From DATKPE01 sp035524335 (GTDB taxonomy: Bacteria > Bacteroidota > Ignavibacteria > UBA10030 > SZUA-254): a stretch of DNA of 64,000 nt. The DNA lies in contig DATKPE010000033.1 in NCBI GenBank assembly GCA_035524335.1, forward strand, positions 47,303-111,302, in the 5' to 3' direction. The notes under the pieces are model-generated. The model was not told where the DNA came from, did no database searches, and saw only the letters and a list, made by a program, of their open reading frames with translations. The translations under genes were made by a program, and so were the position numbers. Below are positions 18,254 through 27,359 of the stretch, piece by piece (positions within the stretch are counted from its first letter, which is position 1; each line of letters opens with the position of its first letter).

Positions 18254-19111
18254 ATGAAGATCCTTCCGCTGCTCATACTCCTCATCTTCGCGGCCGGGGG
18301 CTGCATCCAGCAGATCGCGCTCAACTCCCTCGGATCGGTTCTCGACACCGGCTTCGACGTCATCAACAGGGAGGAGGATCTCACCCTCGCCCAGGCATCA
18401 ATCGCCTCCGACCTCAAGCTTCTCGAAACGCTCATCGCCCGGGATCCCGGCAATGCGCATTACCTTCTTCTCGCATCGATGGGATATTCGAGCTATGCCC
18501 TCGGTTTCGCCGAGGACGACAGCGTCGAACGGGCGAAACTGTTCTATGCGCGCGGGCGTGATTTCGGCTTCAGAATTCTGGACGCCGGCGACGCGTTCAG
18601 GACGGCACGGGGACAGGGGCCGCAGGAATTCCGGGAAGCGCTCCGGTCGCTCTCCCGCGACGATGTTCCGGCCGTGTTCTGGACCGCGGTCGGCTGGGGC
18701 AATTCCGTGCTTCTGAATCTTTCGGATCCGGCCGCGCTGGCCGATCTCCCGAAGATCGAGGCGATGATGGAGTTCGTCGTCCGGAACGATTCGACGTACT
18801 TCTACGGCGGCGCCCTGAGTTTTCTCGGGGCCTATCACGGAAGCAGGCCCGCCATGTTTGGAGGCGATCCGCGGCTCGCGAAAAATTATTTCCACCGCGC
18901 TCTCGGCATCTCGGGGGGAAAATTCCTGATGACTTACATCCTTTTCGCCAAAACCTGCGCCGTCCAGAGCCAGGACCGACAGCTCTTCGAGAGCTGTCTC
19001 ACCGCGGTCGACACGGCATCGCTCGACCGGCTCCCGGAGGCGCGTCTGTCGAACGCGATCGCAAAAAAGAAAGCGATGATTCTCCGCTCAAAAACCGACA
19101 CACTTTTCTGA
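18254..19111 (+). CDS. TRAP-associated TatT-family lipoprotein
   Basis: A 285-residue lipoprotein: an 11-residue hydrophobic core followed by the lipobox AAGGC with Cys17 as the lipidated residue. The rest is alpha-helical with TPR-like repeats (ALGFAEDDSVERAKLFYARG, a LAKNYFHRALG segment) and matches what I know of the TRAP-T component TatT. In Treponema pallidum, TatT (Tp0956) forms a complex with the TRAP substrate-binding protein Tp0957. Consistent with that, the next gene here is a DctP-type binding protein, 14 bp downstream. Unlike known loci, no TRAP membrane genes follow. The gene diverges from the two-component operon, so the two could share regulation. Confidence 0.85.
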   Translation: MKILPLLILLIFAAGGCIQQIALNSLGSVLDTGFDVINREEDLTLAQASIASDLKLLETLIARDPGNAHYLLLASMGYSSYALGFAEDDSVERAKLFYARGRDFGFRILDAGDAFRTARGQGPQEFREALRSLSRDDVPAVFWTAVGWGNSVLLNLSDPAALADLPKIEAMMEFVVRNDSTYFYGGALSFLGAYHGSRPAMFGGDPRLAKNYFHRALGISGGKFLMTYILFAKTCAVQSQDRQLFESCLTAVDTASLDRLPEARLSNAIAKKKAMILRSKTDTLF

Positions 19112-19125
19112 CCTTCGGATATCCC

Positions 19126-20151
19126 ATGAGGCGTATCATTCTTCGAACAGTCCTGATCCTTTTCCTCCTCGCCCCCTCCTCCCCACTCGGCGCGCAGGAA
19201 TATATCATCAAGTTCGCCACCGTCGCGCCGGAGGGAAGCACATGGATGAACGTCATGAAGGAATACGACCAGGCCGTCCGGGCGGAGAGCCACGGAAGAA
19301 TCGGCTTCAAAATTTACCCGGGGGGCGTTCAGGGGGATGAAAAAGACGTCCTGCAGAAAATCCGCCTCGGCCAGCTTCAGTGCGCCGGAGTCACCGGCAA
19401 CGGCCTTACCACCATCGCCCCCGCGGCCCGGATCCTCGACGCTCCCTTTCTCTTCCGGAACTATGACGAAGTCGACCGGGTCTACGCGACCTTCGATGCG
19501 GAATTCGAGCGGGCATTCGAAGAGAACGGCTATGTGAACCTCGGCTGGGCGGAGGTGGGATTCGTCTACGTATTCACCAACACGCGCGTTGAAGGCCCGG
19601 CCGACATGAAAAATGTCCGGATGTGGATCTGGGAAGGGGACCCGATCGCGGAAGCGGCCATCGCCGCCCTCAACGTGCACGACGTTGTTCCGCTCGCCAT
19701 CACCGACGTGTTCACCTCTCTTCAGACCCATCTCATCGACGGCGTCTACGCATCCCCCCTTGCGATGATCGCCCTTCAATGGTTTTCCCGCACGAAATAT
19801 ATGCTCGACGTCCCGCTTGCGGATGCCGCGGGAGCGGTCGTCATATCAAAGAAAAAGTTCGATCAGCTGCCGGCGGACCTGCAGGAAATTCTCCGCCGCA
19901 ACGGGAAAATATATCTCGGGAAGCTCACCCGCCTGAGCCGCGAAGAGAACAGAAAATCGCTCGATGCGCTGAAGAAAAACGGCGTGATCATCGTCGAACC
20001 GAAGAACTCGAAGGACCTCGCTGAATACGAACAGCTCGGGAAGCAGGCACGGCAGACCCTGGCCGGAAAACTCTTTACGGCGGACCTGCTGAACCGCGTC
20101 GAACAGGAAATCGCCCGCCTCCGTCCGGGATCCGGCGCAGGCAGGAAATAG
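19126..20151 (+). CDS. TRAP transporter substrate-binding protein (DctP family)
   Basis: A 341-residue periplasmic binding protein with signal peptide (1-24, cleavage around LGAQ). The family core is clear: the N-terminal KFATVAPEGS, a KIYPGGVQGDE segment, GLTTIAPAARIL, and the central TSLQTHLIDGVYASP that corresponds to the ligand-gripping region of DctP proteins. TRAP binding proteins deliver organic acids or other small ligands to a DctQM permease driven by ion gradients; ligand identity cannot be told here. It pairs with the TatT lipoprotein upstream. The permease genes dctQ and dctM are absent nearby, so either they lie elsewhere or the pair works without them. Confidence 0.9.
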   Translation: MRRIILRTVLILFLLAPSSPLGAQEYIIKFATVAPEGSTWMNVMKEYDQAVRAESHGRIGFKIYPGGVQGDEKDVLQKIRLGQLQCAGVTGNGLTTIAPAARILDAPFLFRNYDEVDRVYATFDAEFERAFEENGYVNLGWAEVGFVYVFTNTRVEGPADMKNVRMWIWEGDPIAEAAIAALNVHDVVPLAITDVFTSLQTHLIDGVYASPLAMIALQWFSRTKYMLDVPLADAAGAVVISKKKFDQLPADLQEILRRNGKIYLGKLTRLSREENRKSLDALKKNGVIIVEPKNSKDLAEYEQLGKQARQTLAGKLFTADLLNRVEQEIARLRPGSGAGRK

Positions 20152-20176
20152 TATCAGCGCGCGAAGGAGTGCAGTG

Positions 20177-20698
20177 ATGAAACGGCTTCTGCTGTTTGTC
20201 TTCCTCTTCGTCTCAACCGCCTTCCCCCAGCAGGGGCGCCTCATTAAAAATCCGCTCCGGGAACTTCCCGTCTGGGCACGCCTCGCCTTCACCCGCCAGA
20301 AACTGGATTCCCGGTTCGCCATCACCCTGGAACGGTACCCGCATCTCCTGAAAGGAGACTTCAACGCGGACAACAGACGGGACGTCGCCCTCCAGATAAC
20401 CGATCTCGCCGGCGGAAGCCAGGGCATCGCCATTATGCATGCCCCCCGGCCTCAGGCCGAGCAGATCCGGATTGTCATCATCGGCGCCGGCGTCAGCAGT
20501 CCCGAATTTCCGGAAAATCTGAAAGCCTACCCGCACTGGTCCATCCTCCCGAACGACGAGATCGACGGCACCGGCCTTCCGCGGGAGCTGAAAGGCGACG
20601 CCATCCGCCTCCAGAAGAGCGACAGCTCGGGAGCCTATATCTACTGGGACGGGAAAAAATATCAGTGGCAGCCGTTCCGGAGAAAAACACCCCGCTAG
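20177..20698 (+). CDS. exported protein with a single FG-GAP/VCBS-like Ca-binding motif
   Basis: A 173-residue exported protein of unknown function. AAGGAG precedes the ATG at 20177 (a GTG one codon earlier is less well spaced). Residues 1-17 form a signal peptide. Residues near 57-72 read GDFNADNRRDVALQ, the D-x-N-x-D-x(3)-D pattern of FG-GAP/VCBS calcium sites, present only once. A short domain follows with a WDGKKYQW segment. It is 25 bp downstream of the TRAP binding-protein gene and probably co-transcribed, so a link to that pathway or a shared secretion route is possible. It ends 27 bp before the convergent glycoside-hydrolase-like gene. Confidence 0.75.
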   Translation: MKRLLLFVFLFVSTAFPQQGRLIKNPLRELPVWARLAFTRQKLDSRFAITLERYPHLLKGDFNADNRRDVALQITDLAGGSQGIAIMHAPRPQAEQIRIVIIGAGVSSPEFPENLKAYPHWSILPNDEIDGTGLPRELKGDAIRLQKSDSSGAYIYWDGKKYQWQPFRRKTPR

Positions 20699-20725
20699 AG
20701 CCCCCCGTCCCGGCCTCATCGTCCC

Positions 20726-22519
20726 TCAGCGGACGTCGAACGGGATTTTTACAGTCCGGTCGTCGAAAATGCAGAGCGAAGTGTACCGGCCCGAATGGAG
20801 ACCGGACACATCGGCCGCGGCAATGTGCCTGCCGGGGAGTTCGACCGCATCGACCACGCTTGCAACCTCCCTGTTCCGCTGATCCAGGATGCGGAGAATC
20901 ACGGGCGTCACCCGCACGAGTTCGTACGGAAAGTAAACGGTCGACGAGCCGGCGGGCTGGAACGGCTCTTTCACGACGCCCGAATCGCGGAAGACCCGGG
21001 ATATGACGGCGAGCTCCGAGACCGGCAACCGCTCTTTTCCCGGGAGACTCTCGTTCCAGAGCCGGTCGACCGCGGTCACACTGTAGGAGTACCCCGCTCT
21101 TCCGTTTTCCCGGATGGTGTCGAGGTAGGAATGGCGCACGGGCGGCAGGATCGCGACGATATTCCCGGGCCTGGTCCGGTCAGGCTCGCCATCGGGGGAG
21201 CGGTAGACCACATAGGCCGCGGGAAGCTCGCCGTCGGCCGCCGGAAGAGGCGTGGACCATCGGAGGACGACGATCCCGTCGTTCATCGTGCGAACGCGAA
21301 GATCCGCCGGCGGGAGCGGCGGAACGGAATCTCTCCAGAGCATGGGGGGAATCAGCGCCGGGGCAGGATATCTCCCTCCCATCGCGAGAAAATCCTCAAT
21401 ATTGCTGTACCGGAAAAACGAGTTGCCCTGCATCCCCTCCTCCCGGCTCAGGTCGATCAGCCGGGGAATGTCCGGAAAAACGGCCGGCTTATAGGCGCCG
21501 ATGCCGGGATAGAGATGCCGGCCGCCGGCATGTTCGCTCCAGTCGCGCAGGACCAGGGCAAAATCGGGATCGCCGGAGCCGCCGCCGAGCGGCCAGTAGA
21601 GCTGAGGAGCGAGATAATCCTGCCATCCCTCCAGGATCCATCGCCGGGAATCCTGATACAGGTCGGTGTAGCTCTGGAGACCCCGGAATCCGGACGTGTT
21701 CCGGTAAATGCCTATTGGACTCGAGCCGATTTTGAGGCGGGGACGGACGGCAAGCGCCGAATCCCGGAACTGCCGGGCGATGGCGTTGATATTGTCCCTG
21801 CGCCATTCATCCTTCGGCACCGATCTGCCGTAGTGCCGGTACGTCGTCTGGTCCGGGAATTCCTGGACGGGATAGCGGAGAAAATCGAACTGAAAACCGT
21901 CGATGTCGTATTTGCGGACGAGGTCCATCGCAACATTAATGAGATAGCGGCGTGCGTCGGGAATGCCGGGATCGAGCCACCATTCGCCGTTGACCTCATG
22001 GATCCAGTCGGGATGGGCGAGGATGAGGTGCCGGGGGGAAGATTCGGCGGGTGGACCGCCGCCGTTTTTCACCATGACGGTGTTGAACCAGGCGTGCACT
22101 TCCATACAGCGGGCATGCGCCTCCTCCAGAACGACGGCGAGGGGATCCCAGCCCGGATCTTTGCCGAGGGTGCCGGTGAGCTGGGGAGACCACGGTTCAT
22201 AGTCCGATCGGTACATCGCATCGGCGCGGCCGCGGACCTGAAAAAAGATGGTGTTAAAGTGAGCCGCCGCGAGCTTCCGGATCATCTCCCTGAGAGAACG
22301 CTCCTGTTCCTCCCGGTCGGCGGATTTCGGCCAGTCGAGTCCGAGCACGGTTGCTATCCAGACGGCGCGCACCTCCCGTTTGGGAGGAGCGGGGCCGGAG
22401 GCGGTTGCCGCGGAGGCCGTGAACAGGAAAAGAAAGATGCCGGAAAAAAACCTGAGGAGTCCGGCGGGGAAAAAGATGCGCACGCACGTGGTCCGGAAAT
22501 TGGTTCCGGCAATATACAT
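20726..22519 (-). CDS. exported glycoside-hydrolase-like protein (family 10-like, DUF187)
   Basis: A 597-residue exported protein. A hydrophobic signal lies within the first 42 residues (FFSGIFLFLFTASAAT). The body (about 45-370) is a TIM-barrel of the glycosyl-hydrolase-like 10/DUF187 type: REVRAVWIATV, FNTIFFQVRGRADA, DGFQFDFLRYP and YLAPQLYW are typical, and the Asp residues of the DGFQFD strand are plausible catalytic acids. A fibronectin-III-like domain (about 385-500, DLRVRTMNDGIVVLRW) and a C-terminal beta domain follow. Relatives bind or cleave peptidoglycan or polysaccharide, so an envelope or extracellular glycan role is likely but the substrate is unknown. The start at 22519 is provisional because no Shine-Dalgarno sequence is seen. 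Confidence 0.85.
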   Translation of the reverse strand: MYIAGTNFRTTCVRIFFPAGLLRFFSGIFLFLFTASAATASGPAPPKREVRAVWIATVLGLDWPKSADREEQERSLREMIRKLAAAHFNTIFFQVRGRADAMYRSDYEPWSPQLTGTLGKDPGWDPLAVVLEEAHARCMEVHAWFNTVMVKNGGGPPAESSPRHLILAHPDWIHEVNGEWWLDPGIPDARRYLINVAMDLVRKYDIDGFQFDFLRYPVQEFPDQTTYRHYGRSVPKDEWRRDNINAIARQFRDSALAVRPRLKIGSSPIGIYRNTSGFRGLQSYTDLYQDSRRWILEGWQDYLAPQLYWPLGGGSGDPDFALVLRDWSEHAGGRHLYPGIGAYKPAVFPDIPRLIDLSREEGMQGNSFFRYSNIEDFLAMGGRYPAPALIPPMLWRDSVPPLPPADLRVRTMNDGIVVLRWSTPLPAADGELPAAYVVYRSPDGEPDRTRPGNIVAILPPVRHSYLDTIRENGRAGYSYSVTAVDRLWNESLPGKERLPVSELAVISRVFRDSGVVKEPFQPAGSSTVYFPYELVRVTPVILRILDQRNREVASVVDAVELPGRHIAAADVSGLHSGRYTSLCIFDDRTVKIPFDVR

Positions 22520-22701
22520 CGGCAGTGAGGGAATTGCAACAGATCTTCCCCTGTTCGCCGGGGCTCTGCAGGAGTTCCCGGATAAGGGGAAGGCCGAAGC
22601 CTCCATCCGGGAGGGTCAATTGTGAAGGGGGGATTCCGCCGGAGTAAGCGACAGTGCCGGAACCGGCATGCTAACATCCGACGGTGAAGTGCGTAAAATG
22701 A

Positions 22702-22730
22702 TTGACTTTCTTAGAAAATAGACGTATATT
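22702..22730 (+). promoter_or_regulatory. sigma70-like promoter of secDF
   Basis: TTGACT (22702-22707), a 17-bp spacer and TATATT (22725-22730) form the best promoter match in the window. Transcription would start near 22737, giving a leader of about 60 nt before the GTG of secD. Confidence 0.7.
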
Positions 22731-22797
22731 TTTATTCCGAAATCTTCAGATATCACCAATTTTCCACCATTTCCAACCAAGAGTGTAAGGGATCGTT

Positions 22798-24693
22798 GTG
22801 AAAAAGAACCGCGGCAAGCTCATTTTTATCCTCATTTTCATCTTCCTGGCGCTCTATTTTCTGTACCCGACCTACAGGGATTACAACTTTACGCAGGATC
22901 TTCGCAAGCTGACAGGGAAAGACAGCATCGAATACCTTGATCAGCATGAAGCGGCGATGCGCGACGCAAAGTCGAAGCGGATCAAGCTCGGTCTCGATCT
23001 GCAGGGCGGCATGCGGATAGTGCTTGAGGTCAATACCCTGAAGCTGATCGAGGATCTCGCCAAGAACAAGGACGATCTCTTTACCGGTCTGATGGATGAG
23101 GTGAAGGCTCAGGCGAAGGCTTCGCCCGATGAGGATGTGATCGATATTCTCCTGGCCAGGTTCCAGGCAAAGCAGGTGCGTCTCAGCAGGTATTACGGGA
23201 GCATCCGGGACTCGGACGACGACATCATCAAGCGGCTCAGGGATGAGACGACCAACGCCGTTGACCGGGCGAAAGAAATCGTCCGGAACCGCGTCGACCA
23301 GTACGGCGTGTCGGAGCCTTCGATACAGAAACAGGGCGCCCGCCGGATCATTGTGGAACTTCCCGGCGTGAGCAACGAGAAGGACGTGCAGGAACTGCTG
23401 AACAGCACGGCACTGCTGGAGTTCAAGCTGGTGACCGATCCCGACATCATGATCAAGGTGTACGATTCCATCGACAAACTGCTCGCCGGAAAGCCGCTGA
23501 ACGATTCCGCCTCCGCGGCCGATTCCGCGAAAAATCTGGCGGCGCAGAAGACCGATTCGACGCATGCCGCCGACAGCTCGCTCGCAAAAACGTCTGTCAG
23601 CGATAAACAGGCCCAGGAACAGGCCGAGAAGGATCACCCCTTCTTCACGCTCGCCAATCCGATGCAGGGACAGAATCAGGGATGGAGCGGCGATCTGTTC
23701 ACGGCAGAAAACGACCGGCACCGGGTCGACCGCATCCTGGCGCGGCCGGATGTCCAGCGGCTGGTCCCCTCCGAGGTTGCGTTCGTCTGGGAAGCCAAAC
23801 CGCGCTTCACCGCCGACGGCAAAAAATTCTTCGCCCTCCATGCGGTCAAGAAAACGGCCGAACTCACCGGCGGCGTGATCGTCAACGCGAAGGCGACCAT
23901 CGATCCGCAATTCAACACCCCGGTCGTCGATATGGAGATGAACAGCGAAGGGTCGCATGAATGGGCCCGGATCACCGGCGCGAACGTCAAGAAGAAGATC
24001 GCCATCATCATGGACAACGCCTGCTATTCGGATCCGGTGGTGCAGACGAAAATCACCGGCGGGCGGTCGCAGATCACCGGCATGGCCGACGCCGAAGAGG
24101 CAAACCGGCTGGCGATCGTGCTCAAATCGGGCGCACTTCCCGCACCGGTCGATATCATCCAGCAGGTCACCGTCGGACCTTCGCTCGGCGAAGACTCCAT
24201 CCGTCAGGGTATCTGGTCGGCGATCCTCGCCCTGGGCCTGACGGTGGCGTTCATGGTCATATACTACAGCACCGGCGGCACGATGGCGGACATTGCGCTG
24301 TTTCTGAACATCCTCTTCGTCCTCGGGGTTCTGGCGGCATTCAAAGGCACGCTGACCCTCCCGGGCATCGCGGGCATCATTCTGACGGTCGCCGTCGCGG
24401 TCGACGCGAACGTGCTGATCTATGAGCGTATCAGGGAGGAATCGGTCACGGGGAAGACGCTTACCGCCGCGATCGACGCCGGCTATACCCGCGCCTTCAC
24501 GGCGATCTTCGATGCGAACCTGACGGCCTTCATCACCGGCGTGATTCTCTACCAGTTCGGGACCGGACCGGTCCAGGGCTTCGCACTGACGCTCATGATC
24601 GGCATTGTGGCCAGCGTCTTCAGCGCCGTCGTCGTCAGCCGCGTGATCATCGAAATGCTGATCGAACGCGGCAAACATGTGAGTTTTGGCTGA
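22798..24693 (+). CDS. secD: protein translocase subunit SecD
   Basis: A 631-residue inner-membrane protein. It starts at GTG (22798) after AAGG, with TM1 at about 8-27. The SecD signature LGLDLQGGMR occurs near residue 60. A large periplasmic P1 domain follows, with a Ser/Ala/Asp/Lys-rich low-complexity insert at about 235-275, then five TM segments at about 475-620 carrying PGIAGIILT and VDANVLIYERIREE. SecDF uses the proton gradient to pull secreted proteins through SecYEG. secF follows 25 bp later. The insert is longer than in Escherichia coli SecD; similar inserts are common in Bacteroidota-like sequences. Confidence 0.97.
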   Translation: MKKNRGKLIFILIFIFLALYFLYPTYRDYNFTQDLRKLTGKDSIEYLDQHEAAMRDAKSKRIKLGLDLQGGMRIVLEVNTLKLIEDLAKNKDDLFTGLMDEVKAQAKASPDEDVIDILLARFQAKQVRLSRYYGSIRDSDDDIIKRLRDETTNAVDRAKEIVRNRVDQYGVSEPSIQKQGARRIIVELPGVSNEKDVQELLNSTALLEFKLVTDPDIMIKVYDSIDKLLAGKPLNDSASAADSAKNLAAQKTDSTHAADSSLAKTSVSDKQAQEQAEKDHPFFTLANPMQGQNQGWSGDLFTAENDRHRVDRILARPDVQRLVPSEVAFVWEAKPRFTADGKKFFALHAVKKTAELTGGVIVNAKATIDPQFNTPVVDMEMNSEGSHEWARITGANVKKKIAIIMDNACYSDPVVQTKITGGRSQITGMADAEEANRLAIVLKSGALPAPVDIIQQVTVGPSLGEDSIRQGIWSAILALGLTVAFMVIYYSTGGTMADIALFLNILFVLGVLAAFKGTLTLPGIAGIILTVAVAVDANVLIYERIREESVTGKTLTAAIDAGYTRAFTAIFDANLTAFITGVILYQFGTGPVQGFALTLMIGIVASVFSAVVVSRVIIEMLIERGKHVSFG

Positions 24694-24718
24694 TCACCTT
24701 TTAACCGGAGATTTTTGA

Positions 24719-25681
24719 ATGCGATTTTTCCGCAAGACATCGATTGATTTCATGGGAAAGAGGAAAATGTGGTATACCATTTCCCTTACCGTCATCCTCC
24801 TCGGGATCCTGTCGCTCTCCATCAAGGGCTTTCACTTCGGGATCGACTTTCTCGGCGGAACCGAGATGATCGTCCAGTTCAATCAGCCGGCCGACGTGGG
24901 CCGTATCCGGACGCTGATGGACAACTCCGGTTTTCCGCGCTCGGAACTGAAGGCGTACGGCAATCCGAACACGATCCTCATACGGACGCTTCTGCAGGGA
25001 GAAGGAACCTCGGTCGCCGACCGGATCAAGGCGGAACTGCAGAAGACCTTCCCCGATCAGAATCCCCGGGTTCTGTCGGAACAGAAGATCGGCCCGAAGA
25101 TCGGTTCCGAACTCCGGCGGAACGCCCTCCTCGCGGTGCTCTCGTCCCTGATCGCCATGTCCCTCTATGTGGCGTTCCGGTTCAAGTTCATCTACGGGGT
25201 CGGGGCTCTGGTCGCGCTCTTTCATGACGTCATGGTGACGCTCGGCCTGGTCTCGGTCCTCGACGGGTTGACGCCCTATACCAATTTCGAAATCGACCAG
25301 AACATGATCGCGGCGTTCCTCACGATCATCGGTCTTTCCATGAACGACACTGTCGTCATCTTCGACCGGATCCGCGAAAACCAGAAAATCTACCGGTCGA
25401 TGGGACTCATGGAGCTCATCAACAAAAGCCTGAACGAGACCCTGAGCCGCACGATCATCACATCGGGCACCGTGTTCGTCATTACGACGATCCTCTTCTT
25501 TTTCGGCGGGGAGGTGAACCGCGGGTTCTCCTTCGCGCTGACCATCGGCATCACGACCGGCACGTATTCCTCCATCTACATCGCGAGCGCCATCGTGCTC
25601 GACTACACCCTCCGGAAGCTCGGGAGGGTCCAACAAACCGTCGCCACCCCGAAACCGCACTATGAAACTGCGAACAAGTGA
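24719..25681 (+). CDS. secF: protein translocase subunit SecF
   Basis: A 320-residue inner-membrane protein, partner of SecD. The start is preceded by GGAG. TM1 lies at about 19-38, then the family GIDFLGGTEM segment, a small periplasmic domain, and five TMs (about 133-300) with MNDTVVIFDRIREN, the conserved intramembrane region, and SRTIITSGTVF. Together with SecD it supports late stages of export, here probably including type IX secretion cargo, which first cross by Sec. The last 20 bases overlap the start of the STAS gene in another frame, so those two are co-translated. Confidence 0.97.
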   Translation: MRFFRKTSIDFMGKRKMWYTISLTVILLGILSLSIKGFHFGIDFLGGTEMIVQFNQPADVGRIRTLMDNSGFPRSELKAYGNPNTILIRTLLQGEGTSVADRIKAELQKTFPDQNPRVLSEQKIGPKIGSELRRNALLAVLSSLIAMSLYVAFRFKFIYGVGALVALFHDVMVTLGLVSVLDGLTPYTNFEIDQNMIAAFLTIIGLSMNDTVVIFDRIRENQKIYRSMGLMELINKSLNETLSRTIITSGTVFVITTILFFFGGEVNRGFSFALTIGITTGTYSSIYIASAIVLDYTLRKLGRVQQTVATPKPHYETANK

Positions 25682-26003
25682 ACTCGACGGCGTCGTCGTC
25701 ATTCAGCTGGAAGGAAGCGTCCTCGGCGGGCCGGACGCCACCGCGCTGAACGATGCCCTCCACAAACTGCTGGAAAAGAAGAAGAAACAGGTCGTGGTCG
25801 ACCTGGCGGACGTCGAAACGATGAACAGCTCGGGCCTCAGCATGCTCATCAATGCGCTGAACACCATGCGGAAGGCGTCCGGCGACATGAAGCTCGCCGC
25901 GGCATCGAAAAAAATCGAGAGCCTCCTCGTGATCACAAAGCTCAGCACCGTGTTCGAGGTCCATCCAACCGTGAAAAAAGCGGTCGGGAGCTTCAAATCC
26001 TGA
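25662..26003 (+). CDS. STAS-domain anti-sigma factor antagonist-like protein
   Basis: A 113-residue single STAS domain. The phospho-acceptor site is in NSSGLSML (Ser57/Ser58 by count), the classic position in SpoIIAA and RsbV; the beta-strand pattern VVVIQLEG ... QVVVDLADV also fits. Such proteins bind a kinase-type anti-sigma factor when unphosphorylated. No RsbW-type kinase or PP2C phosphatase gene is adjacent, so its partner is elsewhere. It begins inside the last codons of secF (20-bp overlap) and is followed by an intrinsic terminator, tying its expression to secDF. Confidence 0.9.
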   Translation: MKLRTSELDGVVVIQLEGSVLGGPDATALNDALHKLLEKKKKQVVVDLADVETMNSSGLSMLINALNTMRKASGDMKLAAASKKIESLLVITKLSTVFEVHPTVKKAVGSFKS

Positions 26004-26031
26004 TCCCGATGCAGTCGCAGTAAATCTTTCC

Positions 26032-26063
26032 CTCCGGTGCCGCTTCCAGCACACCGGAGTTTT
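26032..26063 (+). terminator. intrinsic terminator after the secD-secF-STAS operon
   Basis: A perfect 8-bp stem (CTCCGGTG at 26032-26039 with CACCGGAG at 26052-26059), a 12-nt loop and a short T-run (26060-26063). It lies between the STAS stop and the GTG of purA, so it either ends the secDF operon or attenuates read-through into purA. Confidence 0.6.
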
Positions 26064-26079
26064 CATTTGCAGGTGCACC

Positions 26080-27354
26080 GTGCCAGTCCAGATCATCGTC
26101 GGCGCCCAGTGGGGCGATGAAGGAAAGGGAAAAATCGTCGACCACCTCAGCGCGGAGGTCGATATCGTCGCCCGCTACCAGGGCGGCGCGAACGCCGGCC
26201 ATACCGTCGTCATCGGCCAGACCACCCACGTCCTCCACCTCATCCCCTCCGGCATCTTCCACCCCCGCGTCACCTGCGTCATCGGCAACGGCGTCGTCAT
26301 CGACCCGATCGCCCTGCTCGAGGAAATCGAGCAGATCAGAAAGATGAAGATCGATATCGCGGGCCGGCTCCTCATCAGCCATAACGCCCACCTCATCATG
26401 CCGTACCACAAGCTTCTCGATACGATCCGGGAACGGACAGCGGATAAAATCGGCACCACGGGACGCGGCATCGGACCCGCCTATATCGATAAATTCATGC
26501 GGACCGGGATCCGGATCGTCGATCTCCTCGACCGGGACGTCTTTGTCGGCAAACTGAGACGCAACATCGAGGAAAAAAATCAGATCCTCAACAAGGTCTA
26601 TGAATCCCCGGGCCTTGACGTCGACCGGATCGTTGCGGACTATGAGGAGTTCGATAAGAAGATCGACCCGTACGTCACCGATACCGTCGTCTACCTCAAC
26701 CAGGCGCACCGGGCGGGCAAAAAGATCCTGGCCGAAGGAGCACAGGGCGCGTTGCTCGACATCGACCATGGAACCTATCCCTTCGTCACCTCCTCGAATC
26801 CGACCAGCGGCGGCGCCTGCACGGGCCTCGGCATTCCCCCCACCGCCATCCAGTCGATCCTCGGAGTCGTCAAAGCATACACCACCCGCGTCGGCAACGG
26901 CCCCTTCCCGACGGAAGAGGCGAACGAGACCGGCGATCGGATCCGCTCGCTCGGGGGCGAATTCGGCGCAACCACGGGCAGGGCGCGGCGCTGCGGCTGG
27001 TTTGACGCCGTCGCCGTCCGCTACTCGGCCCTCGTCAACGGCATCACCAAAGCCGCCATCACCAAACTCGATGTTCTGGACGGATTCGACGAGATCAGGA
27101 TCTGCACCGGCTATACCATCGGGGGCAAGGTGCTCAAAACGTTTCCCACAGATCTCCGGACGCTCGAACGGGTCGTGCCGGTGTACGAGACCGTCGACGG
27201 GTGGAACCAGCCGACCGCCGGGGCAAAATCGTATGCCGAACTCCCGGCCCGGGCCCAGGCTTATCTGACCATGCTCGCACACCTGACCGGAACGGAGATC
27301 ATTATGGTGTCGGTCGGAGCCCGGCGGGATCAGCTGATTTCTCTTCCGGTGTGA
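26080..27354 (+). CDS. purA: adenylosuccinate synthetase
   Basis: A 424-residue enzyme that joins IMP and aspartate with GTP to make adenylosuccinate in AMP synthesis. The N-terminal P-loop GAQWGDEGKGK with catalytic Asp/Lys, the GRGIGPAY segment, QGALLDIDHGTYPFVTSSN-type core and ATTGRARR are all present. It starts at GTG (26080) with AGGTG upstream; length is normal. The next gene, a histidine kinase, follows with about 6 bp between stop and start. Confidence 0.97.
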   Translation: MPVQIIVGAQWGDEGKGKIVDHLSAEVDIVARYQGGANAGHTVVIGQTTHVLHLIPSGIFHPRVTCVIGNGVVIDPIALLEEIEQIRKMKIDIAGRLLISHNAHLIMPYHKLLDTIRERTADKIGTTGRGIGPAYIDKFMRTGIRIVDLLDRDVFVGKLRRNIEEKNQILNKVYESPGLDVDRIVADYEEFDKKIDPYVTDTVVYLNQAHRAGKKILAEGAQGALLDIDHGTYPFVTSSNPTSGGACTGLGIPPTAIQSILGVVKAYTTRVGNGPFPTEEANETGDRIRSLGGEFGATTGRARRCGWFDAVAVRYSALVNGITKAAITKLDVLDGFDEIRICTGYTIGGKVLKTFPTDLRTLERVVPVYETVDGWNQPTAGAKSYAELPARAQAYLTMLAHLTGTEIIMVSVGARRDQLISLPV

Positions 27355-27359
27355 ACGTC

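Noticed and set aside
20795..22528. 577-residue plus-strand frame opposite the glycoside-hydrolase-like gene
   Set aside because: No conserved motif, and it would overlap a coherent TIM-barrel protein.
22753..24678. 641-residue minus-strand frame opposite secD
   Set aside because: Antisense to a conserved gene; composition bias only.
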